A stretch of 64,000 nt of DNA from CAYOUV01 sp963790075 (GCA_963790075.1 CAWBNG010000004.1:1302001-1366000), one strand, 5' to 3'; positions 8,642 through 17,327 are shown, numbered from the stretch's first letter. The notes: a model not told the origin generated them from the letters alone. Made by a program: numbers and translations.

Positions 8642-9247
8642 CTATAGGAAGCGGCTGATTTCCTCCAGGGGTTGTAGTTTTTTTGCCTGTGGTACTTCGT
8701 CCGGATAGCCGATAAAAAATAAGGCCTGCGGCTGCCAGGTGTCCGGCAAGGACAGCACTGAGCACGTGGTTTCGGGCGCATATAGCGGCCAACAGATCCA
8801 ATTACTCCCCAGGCCTTCAGCGTGCGCGGCCAGCATCAGCTGTAATCCGGCCACGGCGACTGATTGCGCGGCCATGGCGTGTTCTTCCTGCTCATCTTTG
8901 CGCACAGCACTGACGTCGCGGCAGATCAGGATGGCGGCTGGAGCCTGCTCCAGGCGGCGCAGGGAGCGGGTGACGCGCGCCTCGATCTCGTCGCTGGGCG
9001 CACCTTCTGCAGACATGTCGGCGTACATTTTATCGGTCAACGCCTTGCCCAGACGGGTTCTGGCCCCTGCATCCTGCAGGACCACAAAACGCCAGGGTTG
9101 CAGGTTATGCGCCGAGGGGGCGTATGTGGCGGTCTCGAGCAAGCGTCCGATCACAGAGGCCGGAAGAGGGTCGGGTTTGAAGCGCCGCACGGAGCGCCGT
9201 GTCCGCAGAAAGCGGCGCAGCTCCTGCGGTGCGAATTCATCGCTCAT
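8642..9247 (-). CDS. FbiB C-terminal-like nitroreductase (putative dehydro-F420-0 reductase)
   Basis: A 201 aa FMN nitroreductase-fold protein with RRFLRTRRSVRRF at the N-terminus, APSAHNLQPWRF for FMN binding and GLGSNWICWPLY near the end. This matches the C-terminal half of mycobacterial FbiB, which reduces dehydro-F420-0 in the PEP-based bacterial pathway. Here it is a separate gene, not fused to CofE. It starts 3 bases after the PPOX gene and ends 26 bases before cofD, inside the operon. The reductase role is inferred from family and position. Confidence 0.8.
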   Translation of the reverse strand: MSDEFAPQELRRFLRTRRSVRRFKPDPLPASVIGRLLETATYAPSAHNLQPWRFVVLQDAGARTRLGKALTDKMYADMSAEGAPSDEIEARVTRSLRRLEQAPAAILICRDVSAVRKDEQEEHAMAAQSVAVAGLQLMLAAHAEGLGSNWICWPLYAPETTCSVLSLPDTWQPQALFFIGYPDEVPQAKKLQPLEEISRFL

Positions 9248-9250
9248 GTG

Positions 9251-9646
9251 TTAGTGCCGGTCAAAGCTCTCGGGCTGGATCTTGTAGATGACGCGTTGCA
9301 TGCCCGGCGTGCGGTTCTGGTAAACGGGGTTTCCCAGATATTTTAGGGACAAGCGGTCTATGTGTGCCTCAGCTCCCTGGAGGGTTCGATCGACCACCTT
9401 GCCGCGGACCTGTACGTAGCGGTAGGGATCGTGGGGGTCCTGGATGACCAGGGCCACGTTTGGCCGGGCTTGCATGTTGTGGTCTTTGATACGCCCAGCG
9501 GCTGTGTTGATCAAAATGGATTCGTCTTCGCTATCGAACCAGACAGGCGTAACCTGCGGTGTGCCATCGTCCATGGTGGTGGCAAGAAAAACGAAGGCGC
9601 ACGTTTCGTCTTTGAGCAGGTCTTGATATTTTTCAGGAAACTGCAT
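9251..9646 (-). CDS. PPOX-class F420-dependent oxidoreductase (FDOR-B type)
   Basis: A 131 aa split beta-barrel protein of the pyridoxamine 5'-phosphate oxidase-like superfamily. Features include FLATTMDDGTPQVTPVWF, TAAGRIKDHNM and DPHDPYRYVQVRG, as in the mycobacterial Rv1155-like F420-dependent group. It should use reduced F420 to reduce an unknown substrate, possibly biliverdin or another unsaturated compound. A GGAGG site precedes the ATG. It opens the four-gene block PPOX-nitroreductase-cofD-cofC after a 208-base gap, which suggests its own promoter. Confidence 0.82.
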   Translation of the reverse strand: MQFPEKYQDLLKDETCAFVFLATTMDDGTPQVTPVWFDSEDESILINTAAGRIKDHNMQARPNVALVIQDPHDPYRYVQVRGKVVDRTLQGAEAHIDRLSLKYLGNPVYQNRTPGMQRVIYKIQPESFDRH

Positions 9647-9854
9647 GATTACCTCCGTAAATATGGATTGGGAATGAACTGGAATTGCATGGTTTTCGCA
9701 TATAAAGCGTGACTGCCCTATAAATCGCGTGGTGTCTTACCGGGGGATAATTTGATCTTGGCCTCAGTTTTATTAATATCACACCTGGATGAGATTTCGG
9801 TTAAAACGTTCTCCGGTTGTGAGCCTTTGTATGGTCGGTGGGTTCGTTTGCGAC

Positions 9855-10619
9855 TTAGCGGAACAAATCCTGTTCTTTGGGGCGCAGCAATTCCTTCAAC
9901 GACCCTTCGCGCAGCGGATAGGGAAAGCCACGCACGTGAACGGCGGGCGTACCTTCGGCTGCCTGCCCCATGACCAGCGAGGCTGCAGCCGCCAGTTCGT
10001 CCCCCGCACCAACCTGGGTGATGCGCAGGGTGTAATTGAACAGGTCGGGTTGGCCGCGCAGATCGACCAGTCCGGGCAGGCCGGAAAAACCGATGGAAAT
10101 ACCGACCGTACCCTGCCGCCAGGCACGGCCATGCGAGTCGATGATCAAAACACCCAGCTGGACACCGCTGGCTTTTTCCAATTTAGTGCGCAAATTATAG
10201 GCTGAGGCGTTTGAGTCTTCGGGTAGCAACAGCACCCAATCGTCCGGCTGCTCTCCAGCACCAACGTTGGAATGGTCGATACCGGCATTAGCACAAACAA
10301 AGCCAGCCTTATGTTCAACGATCAGCGCGCCAGGGCGTGCCCGTAAGACTTCCCGGCTTTCCCGCAATACCAGTTCGACCATGCGCGGGTCTTTTTGGGT
10401 CGCGGCTGCCAGTTCCAGTGCGCGCACGGAGGGGACGATCGTGTTTAAGTCGACCATGCGCCCCTCGGCTTTGGAGATCACTTTTTGGGCAAAGACCAGG
10501 ATGTCTCCATCTTGCAAGCGGATATCTGTACGTTCCAGCGCATGTAGCACAATACCACCCAGGTCGTCGCCTGGGCGGATGAGGGGGATTTCACGGAGAG
10601 GAGTGAGTGTCAATGTCAT
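9855..10619 (-). CDS. cofE: CofE coenzyme F420 gamma-glutamyl ligase
   Basis: A 254 aa protein that adds glutamate residues to F420-0. It has PLIRPGDDLGGIV, DGDILVFAQKVISKAEGR, EHKAGFVCANAGIDHSNV and the LIIDSHGRAWRQG metal/GTP-binding stretch. It lacks the fused nitroreductase of mycobacterial FbiB. I placed the start at the ATG at 10619, where family homology begins; the longer open frame would run back through the reductase gene. It follows that gene by 20 bases. The 208 bases after it hold no clear terminator. Confidence 0.9.
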   Translation of the reverse strand: MTLTLTPLREIPLIRPGDDLGGIVLHALERTDIRLQDGDILVFAQKVISKAEGRMVDLNTIVPSVRALELAAATQKDPRMVELVLRESREVLRARPGALIVEHKAGFVCANAGIDHSNVGAGEQPDDWVLLLPEDSNASAYNLRTKLEKASGVQLGVLIIDSHGRAWRQGTVGISIGFSGLPGLVDLRGQPDLFNYTLRITQVGAGDELAAAASLVMGQAAEGTPAVHVRGFPYPLREGSLKELLRPKEQDLFR

Positions 10620-10639
10620 GGTAACAATGGTCTTCGTGG

Positions 10640-11314
10640 TTAATGCTTTGCGCCGGTGATCTGGATCCCGGCATGGGTGGAGCCGTATTGTTTGTTGATG
10701 TAGATCAGTACACTGGTCAGACCTTCCACGACAGCCGAGTTTTCGATTGGTCCTGCATCCCAGCCAATCAATCCTGCGGCTGCGACCAGCTTGAGGGTTT
10801 CGGTGCGAGCTTGCTTGCTCGAACCGGTTACTAGGACATCGCAAGAGATCATCTGGTCGTTCAACAGGTGTTCGTGGGAGATATTCTGGAAGGCAGAGGT
10901 GACTTGGGCTTGCTCCCCCAGGATTTCACGTGCTTCCTGAGCGGCACTCCCCGCAGGCGGCATCTGTACCTTGGCGACTTTGGGTGGGATCAGCGGAACG
11001 GTCACATCGATGAACAACTTGTCCCGAAGGGCATCCTTTAGCCCTTCCAGGGTTGCCCGGTGGGCAGTATACGGAACGGTCAGCACCACGATATCGGCTT
11101 TCTCAGCTGCCTGGGCGTTTTCCAAACCTTGCAGGCTGGCGTCCTCGCCCAACATTTGACTGATCTCTGCGGCGGCAGCCTCGGCTTTACCAGGTGTGCG
11201 CGAACCGATCAGGACACGATATCCGGCTTTAGCCCAACGGTAGGCCAAACCTTTCCCCTCCTTGCCCGTGCCCCCCAGAACGGCGATCGTCAGTAGCATC
11301 GATGGATTGGTCAT
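10640..11314 (-). CDS. fno: NADPH-dependent F420 reductase
   Basis: A 224 aa Rossmann protein with IAVLGGTGKEGKGLAYRWAKAG at the N-terminus and SRTPGKAEA, the NADP phosphate-binding region. It swaps hydride between NADP(H) and F420 in the cytoplasm and so feeds the F420-dependent enzymes of this window. The start at 11314 has a textbook AGGAGG 5-6 bases upstream; the longer reading to 11347 has none. It is the first gene of the F420 block, 20 bases before cofE. Confidence 0.9.
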   Translation of the reverse strand: MTNPSMLLTIAVLGGTGKEGKGLAYRWAKAGYRVLIGSRTPGKAEAAAAEISQMLGEDASLQGLENAQAAEKADIVVLTVPYTAHRATLEGLKDALRDKLFIDVTVPLIPPKVAKVQMPPAGSAAQEAREILGEQAQVTSAFQNISHEHLLNDQMISCDVLVTGSSKQARTETLKLVAAAGLIGWDAGPIENSAVVEGLTSVLIYINKQYGSTHAGIQITGAKH

Positions 11315-11407
11315 AATACCTCCTAATTTTTGGGGTAACGTTTCCATGTTTACGGCATCTTTGCATGCTTATTGAAAATCAGTATCCAGTCCCTCTAAGA
11401 TGAATTT

Positions 11408-11428
11408 CCCTGCGGAGCGGCCGCAGGG
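11408..11428 (-). terminator. GC-rich hairpin after the NACHT gene
   Basis: An 8-bp stem (CCCTGCGG/CCGCAGGG) with a 5-base loop lies in the 141-base gap between the NACHT gene and fno. It has no U-run, so its role as terminator is uncertain. Confidence 0.3.
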
Positions 11429-11455
11429 GTGTTGTTAATGTAATGCGGTTCGAAT

Positions 11456-13975
11456 TCAGCCCAGACCGAATTCTTGTGGATGCGGCAGAGCTACACCTCC
11501 GACGGAAATCTGCCATAGCGAGTGAAATGCAGCTTCGCGCAGTTCGCGGTCACCACCGTACATGGCATGATAAAGTCCACCGACGACTCCCTTGCTGGGA
11601 GTGCGTTGGAGATAGGGTAGGGCGGCCAATTGGTCTTCGATCTCTCCGCTTTTGAGAGCCACGAGCAAGGCCTCGGTGGCGGGTGAACCGGGAGTAACAC
11701 CCACCCCATGTTTTCCGGCGACACCGATCAGCCAGGCAGATTCAGAGGCTGGCGGTAGACGGTGGGGAACGCGTGGAGCGATTATTTGTTGGCTGTCGAG
11801 CATGTCAGTTGCGGCATTGCGGACGGCCCATTGATCGTCTTCTAGCTGCAGCTTACGCAACAATTCGACTGCCCATGGATAATCAAGGCGGGCCAGGCCA
11901 TACACGACGGCACGGCGTACCAACAAATCCTCCATGCCCGCGCCTTCTTTCAGCATGGAGTACCCTTCACCCGGATGGTTGGATAGGGCTTCAGCGGCCG
12001 CGCGGCGCAGGTCTTCGTCACCACGCAGTAAGGAGGTTGCGACAATCTCGAGTGCCTGTGTGGTGCCAATGGCAGCCAGCGCCAGGCAGGCAGTTCGTCG
12101 GGCAAATGTGTCTGACAGGTTGAACAAGGCTTCAAGATGTTCGATGGACTTGGTATCTTGAATAACCCCGCTGCCAAAGGCAGCCAGGCGCGTAACGTCC
12201 GAGGATGGTGAAGTCAAAAACTGGCGGAAGAGGACCGCCACACTTGGATCCCGGCTGAGGGCAAAAGCCGCCATGGCTTGTCCACGCAATCCAAGGGGTA
12301 AGCCGTCTTCTTGCAGCAACGCTGCCAGGCTGACCATAACCTTTCCGCGCCAGGGTGCCTGGCGCGGGGCGTCGCGCAGCCAACGGCCAACGGTCAATAA
12401 ACCGCGTTGTAATGGAGATGCAGAAGTCTCGAGTAATTTTTCTGCCAGCGGTGTAGCATTTCCGTGGGCAGCCAGGTAGCGCAGCGCCAGGACTTTGCCT
12501 GTCCAGAGCGGTTCGGACAACAGGGCCTCCGTGGCTTGATATCCGGAGAGTGCCCGTCCAGCTAAGTACCCCCCAAAGACTGAATGCGCAAAGCGCATGC
12601 GGTTTCGAGGGTGTGATGTCAGCAATCCGCTGTCGGCCATCTTGGGTAGCAGACCGGGAGCAGGCGCTTTTATCTTGTCTTTCTTTCTTTGCTTTTCTCC
12701 TTCCGCATCTTCTTCTGTTTCCTCAATCGGAAGCTCATCGGGCGGTTCAAACGACTTGACCCATTCGCGGGCGGCCTGGGAGTCGAAAAGCGGTTGGGAA
12801 CTCAGGCTGACTTGCATGGCCAGCATTTCCAAAGCAGCGACGGGCACGTTTTTAGGGGATATTCGTCTTATGTGAGTTTCGATGGCGTCTAACGGGCCTG
12901 GTCCTCGGGTGTCACCCGCATAGGCGCCCCAAGCTGCCAGGGTCAGTTCAAGCGGAGTAAAGGCAAAGCATTCGGTTTCTAACCAGGTGTTGAGCAAGAT
13001 TGGATCCACCTGTTCGGGTCCGTTCTGGGCCCAGGCTTCTACTGAGACAAAATTCTCCCAGCGCTCACCCCAATTTTGAAGAAACTCTCTGCGTGCCCGG
13101 GCATTCCAAGCCATAAGCGTCATGGGAGCGAAGTTCAATTTGACCAATCCATCGATATCTTCCGGGCAACCCGTGGTTACCACGCGAATTTTAGGATAGG
13201 TCTTGAGCAGCAAATCCAAATATTCGACGGCTTTGGTATTTTCATCCGGTGAAAGTTCGTCCAGACCATCAAGCAGCAGTAGGGCGCGCCCGCTGCGGAA
13301 GACGGATTTCAAGAAGTTGGGGATACGACCAAGATCGAGCATCGGGGCATGTTCGGAGATGATGTCGATCAGGGGATTGAGGACATCTTTCTCATCATTG
13401 ACCGGCAGCTTTAGGTCCGCGAAGTGGACCAGGACGGGAACATGCTCGAGGAGATCTCCCAGGCTCGGATCGCGGTTGGCGGCCAGGGATGCCAGATATG
13501 CTAGTGCAACGGTCTTTCCCGAACCCGGTTGTCCCACGATAGCCAGGTTTAATCCGCCGGTTAATGCCTGCTGGATCGAAAGAGTCGCTGCGTTGTAGAT
13601 GGCTCCGATCTCAGGCCAGGCGGGCATATACGGTAAGGTTTGTGAAACAAGATCCTCAATTGCCAGTGGAGCACCCGGTTCAATTACCGGCGGGGGGGCG
13701 AGCAAGCGCGGGGTGAATAAAATTTCTTGGAGAGAGAAAAGGGAAGCTGCCAGGTGCATTCCCTGCGCAAGTTTCAGGGTGTTTTGGCGATGATGTTCGT
13801 CAACGCTGGCCGAGGTGTGTTCTATGCTTTCTTCCCGCACAGCCAGCCTGTTTTGGCGAAATTCCTTGAGCAAAGGGCGTATTCTTCCCAGCAACCACCA
13901 GAAAATCGTCGCAGCGACGAAACCGATGATGAAAGACAGCGGATCGATGGTCAGGGAGGGGAAACGCGTAATCAT
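11456..13975 (-). CDS. Membrane-anchored NACHT-type NTPase with HEAT-like repeats
   Basis: An 839 aa STAND-class protein. One hydrophobic helix lies at residues 12-30, followed by a charged linker. The P-loop is GQPGSGKT (148-155), and a Walker B reads ALLLLDGLDEL about 110 residues later, as in NACHT domains. The C-terminal third is alpha-helical with repeated units (LAAFGSGVI, CLALAAIG, AAAEALSNHPG, RRAVVYGLARL) typical of HEAT/armadillo repeats, which in STAND proteins bind the trigger. I chose the ATG at 13975, 15 bases after the DUF164 gene; the longer frame overlaps that gene. Bacterial NACHT proteins include antiphage receptors, but no effector nuclease or protease was seen here, so defence is only one possibility. 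Confidence 0.78.
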   Translation of the reverse strand: MITRFPSLTIDPLSFIIGFVAATIFWWLLGRIRPLLKEFRQNRLAVREESIEHTSASVDEHHRQNTLKLAQGMHLAASLFSLQEILFTPRLLAPPPVIEPGAPLAIEDLVSQTLPYMPAWPEIGAIYNAATLSIQQALTGGLNLAIVGQPGSGKTVALAYLASLAANRDPSLGDLLEHVPVLVHFADLKLPVNDEKDVLNPLIDIISEHAPMLDLGRIPNFLKSVFRSGRALLLLDGLDELSPDENTKAVEYLDLLLKTYPKIRVVTTGCPEDIDGLVKLNFAPMTLMAWNARARREFLQNWGERWENFVSVEAWAQNGPEQVDPILLNTWLETECFAFTPLELTLAAWGAYAGDTRGPGPLDAIETHIRRISPKNVPVAALEMLAMQVSLSSQPLFDSQAAREWVKSFEPPDELPIEETEEDAEGEKQRKKDKIKAPAPGLLPKMADSGLLTSHPRNRMRFAHSVFGGYLAGRALSGYQATEALLSEPLWTGKVLALRYLAAHGNATPLAEKLLETSASPLQRGLLTVGRWLRDAPRQAPWRGKVMVSLAALLQEDGLPLGLRGQAMAAFALSRDPSVAVLFRQFLTSPSSDVTRLAAFGSGVIQDTKSIEHLEALFNLSDTFARRTACLALAAIGTTQALEIVATSLLRGDEDLRRAAAEALSNHPGEGYSMLKEGAGMEDLLVRRAVVYGLARLDYPWAVELLRKLQLEDDQWAVRNAATDMLDSQQIIAPRVPHRLPPASESAWLIGVAGKHGVGVTPGSPATEALLVALKSGEIEDQLAALPYLQRTPSKGVVGGLYHAMYGGDRELREAAFHSLWQISVGGVALPHPQEFGLG

Positions 13976-13989
13976 AAGGTTAAATAATA

Positions 13990-14691
13990 TTAGCTGGTAT
14001 ACAGGATCCGCCCGCAGGTGGGGCAAATGGCGATTTGGGTCGTCGAGCGCGCTGATTGTTGGTGAGCAGGCGTAAGTGTGGATCCACAAGCATCACAGGA
14101 TCCGTCTGTGATAGTTGCAACTGCAAGACCGTTGTGATCAAGCCGCAGGTCCTCATACATTACCAGGGTATCTGCATCGAATTCAACCGTAACGGCCGCT
14201 CTTTCAGACAACAAGCGTTCCTGATCTTTTTTTAAAGCAGCTTGCTCGTCGGTCAGATTGGAATTTTGTTCAGCCAAGCGCTGACGAGTGGATTCGAGAT
14301 TCGCTAGAACTTCTTGTTGGGCGGTTTCAGTGGATTCACTGGTTATCATTGCCTCCAATTGACGGTCTTCGAGCGTTTCCAGGTGGCGTTTGAGGGAAGC
14401 GATTTCGTTTTGAATATCCTGCAATTCTTTGGGATTTTTTACATTTCCACTGTAGAGGCTGGCTTCGCTCTGTGCAATCTTTGTCCGCTGGCTCTCGGCT
14501 TCGGCCTCGATCTGCCGTAAGGCTTTTTCGGATGCCAGGTGCTCTGCCTCGGCTTCAGCTAGGTGCCCCTTAATCTGCTGTATTTCTCGATTGTCTTCCA
14601 GCGTCTGGCGAATCGTCTCCAGCCTGGACGTGATCTGGTCGATCTGGCTGTCAATTTGCTGGAGGCGGTAAAGGCTGAGGGGACTGCTCAT
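13990..14691 (-). CDS. DUF164-type coiled-coil protein with C4 zinc ribbon
   Basis: A 233 aa protein. Residues 10-175 form a long heptad-rich coiled coil (QQIDSQIDQITSRLE, then LKRHLETLEDRQLEAM). The C-terminal zinc ribbon has CDACG and, about 25 residues on, CPTCG. This is the widespread bacterial DUF164/C4-type zinc ribbon family, whose role is poorly defined; a nucleic-acid or ribosome-linked task has been suggested. It carries a TATAAT exactly 6 bases before its ATG and no ribosome site, so the mRNA is probably leaderless. It leads the NACHT gene by 15 bases. Confidence 0.82.
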   Translation of the reverse strand: MSSPLSLYRLQQIDSQIDQITSRLETIRQTLEDNREIQQIKGHLAEAEAEHLASEKALRQIEAEAESQRTKIAQSEASLYSGNVKNPKELQDIQNEIASLKRHLETLEDRQLEAMITSESTETAQQEVLANLESTRQRLAEQNSNLTDEQAALKKDQERLLSERAAVTVEFDADTLVMYEDLRLDHNGLAVATITDGSCDACGSTLTPAHQQSARSTTQIAICPTCGRILYTS

Positions 14692-14697
14692 GTTTAG

Positions 14698-14703
14698 ATT
14701 ATA
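14698..14703 (-). promoter_or_regulatory. Leaderless-type -10 box before the DUF164 gene
   Basis: TATAAT ends 6 bases before the ATG at 14691 on the minus strand, so transcription would start at or next to the A of the ATG. There is no Shine-Dalgarno sequence in between. Confidence 0.6.
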
Positions 14704-14735
14704 TACGAACTCTGTCTGCGTGCCTCATTATATCT

Positions 14736-16226
14736 TTATTGCGACAGGTTGAAATAATTATAAACAGCCTGCGATATTTGCGCGAACAAGCCTGAGACCG
14801 GTTCCCATACGGTCTGAACCGGGTGGTAAGCATAGATGGTCAGGATGTAATTCCCTCCCGGTGTGTAGACAATGGCCGCGTCGCTGATATTGTGAATGAC
14901 ACCGGTGGCGGCATCGGCGACCCAGCCGTGTTTGTGGGCGACCCGCGTTCCATCGGGAACACCTGCCTGGATCAATGCGCCCAGCTTGTCTTCCACCAGG
15001 AAATTGATCATTTGCTTGCAGGCAGTTTGGGTTAGCTGATCTGGGAAAGCAGCGATCAAAGCCCCGCCGCCTGTCTCAGAGCACTGGTAAAGGTCCTCGA
15101 GCAGCATACCGATATCAGAAGTAGTCGTCTGGTTGTAAAGATCCGGGTCGGTGTATACATCCGTGCGCTGGTTGGCCGGCGTTTGAATGCGTTCGAGTAA
15201 GGGAGCTCCCGGCGCAAAGTAACCAGCCATGAACGTGTTTTGCAGGCCGAGCGCGCGCATGTCATCGGTCACGAGCAGCGGTCCGCGGACCGGATCAAGT
15301 GCTTCCATGAATTGGTCGGCTGGAGGGTTTTCTGAGAGACGGATCATTTTGACCAGTTCGTCCGAGGTTTTTTGGTCGACACCATTTTTGCCGAACTTGA
15401 GGAAATAGGAAATCATGATCGGGATTTTTGCGGTGCTGGAGGCGGTGAAGGGCACGTCCGGGTTGACGGAAATATCCCCTCCCTGATTCAGGGCAAAATG
15501 GATCTCCTGTCCGGTTTGCAGGTCAAGCATATAAACCCCAATTACCCCGTCAAACCCATTAACGGTGATCAGTTGTTCGACTTGTGTCTGCAAATTATTC
15601 AAGGATGGGCGAGTCGGGGAAGTTTGTTCGAACGAAAGCGAAACGACACGATTGCTGGGTGATTGCAGGGCATCCTCGATCAAGATCACGGCCCGGTCGA
15701 TATTGAGCTCCAGTCCTGGCTGCCCGGGTGAAAAGGCGGTGCTGCCGGGAATCGGTTGGGCCGGTGTCGCCGGTTGATCGTAGCGGGAAGCGATCTCGGT
15801 TTGGAGATAATTTCGCAGCCGGTCCTCCGAGATGGAGAAGGCCAGCGGAATGGACGGAGCTGTCGCCTCTCGATTCCACAAATAATTCCAAAATCCTGCC
15901 CAAAAAGAACTGCCTGTGCGATTCTGGTCGGCTGCGGCTAACATGCGTTCCAGGTCCAACTCGAAACCGATCACATTTGGATCGATCTGGATCGTGGCTC
16001 CAGCGTACTGAACCTCAACCGGTAAAGAATAAATTTCCAGTACCCGGGCAGATGCATCGGATGGGGTTAGGCCGCCGACAGATACACCGGCAATGGTCAT
16101 GCCGGGTGGATAATTGTTACGTTGACGGCTGTACCCCACCAATTGTACGATGGTTACGACTACAGCAGCAAAGAGCAAGAAGAGGGAAATCCAACGTTGT
16201 AGAAAGGAGGTGTTACGTCTATTCAC
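14736..16226 (-). CDS. Beta-lactamase-fold serine hydrolase with YoaR-like N-domain
   Basis: A 496 aa exported or membrane-anchored protein. A signal anchor spans about 11-31. A VanW/YoaR-like putative peptidoglycan-binding domain follows (PPGMTIAGVSVGGLTPSDA, about 40-200). The C-terminal half is a class A beta-lactamase-like fold with the nucleophile motif S264-T-A-K267, a SEN equivalent of SDN, and KHG in place of KTG. It probably acts on peptidoglycan or peptides outside the membrane, and true beta-lactamase activity is doubtful because of the altered third motif. The GTG start overlaps the stop of ctaA (GTGA), so the two are translationally coupled. Confidence 0.78.
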   Translation of the reverse strand: MNRRNTSFLQRWISLFLLFAAVVVTIVQLVGYSRQRNNYPPGMTIAGVSVGGLTPSDASARVLEIYSLPVEVQYAGATIQIDPNVIGFELDLERMLAAADQNRTGSSFWAGFWNYLWNREATAPSIPLAFSISEDRLRNYLQTEIASRYDQPATPAQPIPGSTAFSPGQPGLELNIDRAVILIEDALQSPSNRVVSLSFEQTSPTRPSLNNLQTQVEQLITVNGFDGVIGVYMLDLQTGQEIHFALNQGGDISVNPDVPFTASSTAKIPIMISYFLKFGKNGVDQKTSDELVKMIRLSENPPADQFMEALDPVRGPLLVTDDMRALGLQNTFMAGYFAPGAPLLERIQTPANQRTDVYTDPDLYNQTTTSDIGMLLEDLYQCSETGGGALIAAFPDQLTQTACKQMINFLVEDKLGALIQAGVPDGTRVAHKHGWVADAATGVIHNISDAAIVYTPGGNYILTIYAYHPVQTVWEPVSGLFAQISQAVYNYFNLSQ

Positions 16227-17155
16227 GATGTCTCCACAGTGTAAGAGGAATTATTTATCGAAAGTAGGGATGCGGCCGTGAGCACATAAGTGATCCAGAC
16301 TGTATCGGCCAAGAGCAGGTGGATGATTTGCATGGGGATGGGGGCCAGTAGAAGCAGATTCGTCAGGCCAGCAGAAAGTTGCAGCACGCCAACCCCAATC
16401 AGCAGTTGCATAAAGCGCTGCGACTGGCGATCTTGTTGGCGATACAGGTTGATGATCAGGTAAAGCGTGTATACGGCTACCGTGACGGCAATAAAGGGAT
16501 GATAAACGCGCAAACGAAGCAAGAAGTGCGCTCCGGGTTGCAGGTCTTGTTGGATGCCTTCAGCCAGGGATTTGGCCGGGAAAAGCGTGTCGCCCAGGGC
16601 CGTGATGGCTCCGCTCATGCCGATCGCGAGCACCCCCAGCAAACCCAGTCCGAGCAGCCAAGGGAGGGATTTTCGCCCCTTTAGGCGGATATCCGCTCCA
16701 CCCGAAGCCCAGTAGGCCGTCAGGGCCAAACTGCCGATCAGCAGGAAAGTGTTTGCCAAATGCAGCGCTACGGCAATCGCGCGGCCCGCGGACTGGTTTT
16801 GCGCAACCCATTCGAAGAGCACCAGGCTCGCCCCCAATAGAGCTTCGGTGAGGATGAAAATGCTGGAGGCAACCAACCCCTTGCGGGCAGGCTGGCCTTT
16901 GGCCAAGGTGCGTAAACCCCAGATCAGCATGGCCAATACCAGTAAGAGCGCCACGCCGCTCATCATGCGGTGGGTGAATTCAATGATCGTTTCGATGCGT
17001 TCGGGCCGGGGGATGACTTCGCCGTTACAGGTTGGCCAGTGACGTCCACATCCAGCACCGGAACCCGAGGCTCTCACAAAAGCACCCCAAAGGATGACGA
17101 GCAGGTTCCAGCCTAGGACGGCCCAGGTAAATTTGGAAAATCGGTTCAATTTCAC
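16223..17155 (-). CDS. ctaA: Heme A synthase (COX15/CtaA)
   Basis: A 310 aa integral membrane protein with eight predicted helices. It has the extracytoplasmic Cys pair (CGRHWPTC), the first-half heme ligands in EFTHRM and LHLANT, and the second-half ones in VYHPFIAV and QIIHLLL. It oxidises the C8 methyl of heme O to make heme A for the caa3 oxidase encoded 12 kb away. It starts with GTG behind a GGAGG. It is divergent from proline dehydrogenase across a 172-base gap with promoter and operator-like sequences, and is coupled to the serine hydrolase behind it. Confidence 0.9.
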   Translation of the reverse strand: MKLNRFSKFTWAVLGWNLLVILWGAFVRASGSGAGCGRHWPTCNGEVIPRPERIETIIEFTHRMMSGVALLLVLAMLIWGLRTLAKGQPARKGLVASSIFILTEALLGASLVLFEWVAQNQSAGRAIAVALHLANTFLLIGSLALTAYWASGGADIRLKGRKSLPWLLGLGLLGVLAIGMSGAITALGDTLFPAKSLAEGIQQDLQPGAHFLLRLRVYHPFIAVTVAVYTLYLIINLYRQQDRQSQRFMQLLIGVGVLQLSAGLTNLLLLAPIPMQIIHLLLADTVWITYVLTAASLLSINNSSYTVETS

Positions 17156-17192
17156 GGGCCTCCGAAGGAAGCGCCTAACCTTAAATATTCAC

Positions 17193-17206
17193 GTGACTTA
17201 AATCAC
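17193..17206. promoter_or_regulatory. CRP/FNR-like palindrome in the ctaA-putA intergenic region
   Basis: GTGA-N6-TCAC matches the core of CRP/FNR-family operators. It lies just downstream of a TATACT -10-like box (17218-17213, minus strand) that would drive ctaA, so a bound regulator would overlap the transcription start. A second inverted repeat, CACAGT-N9-ACTGTG (17220-17240), lies next to it. Confidence 0.4.
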
Positions 17207-17212
17207 CCGACG

Positions 17213-17218
17213 AGTATA
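17213..17218 (-). promoter_or_regulatory. Probable -10 box of ctaA
   Basis: TATACT on the minus strand, 58 bases before the GTG start of ctaA. The -35 region is not well conserved, which would suit an activated promoter. Confidence 0.4.
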
Positions 17219-17327
17219 ACACAGTCACTTGACCACTGTGCTAGAATCAAAGCGTCGGGCATTTTACGGCAAATCCCTGCCGCGCGTGTTCGTTTTGTAA
17301 GCACTTTACGAATAGAAGGATGGAACT

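Noticed and set aside
8616..8801. N-terminal extension of CofD
   Set aside because: It would overlap the end of the nitroreductase gene, has no relation to CofD and precedes the conserved glycine-rich start; the ATG at 8615 fits.
9647..9854. Possible RNA gene or small gene in the 208-base gap between cofE and the PPOX gene
   Set aside because: No cloverleaf, no strong hairpin and no short frame with a ribosome site was found; it probably holds only a promoter.
13976..14089. N-terminal extension of the NACHT protein
   Set aside because: It overlaps the zinc-ribbon end of the DUF164 gene in another frame; the ATG at 13975 lies after that stop.
14736..16226. Antibiotic-resistance beta-lactamase
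   Set aside because: The fold is right, but the third motif is KHG and a YoaR-like domain is attached, which points to a cell-wall or peptidase-like role.
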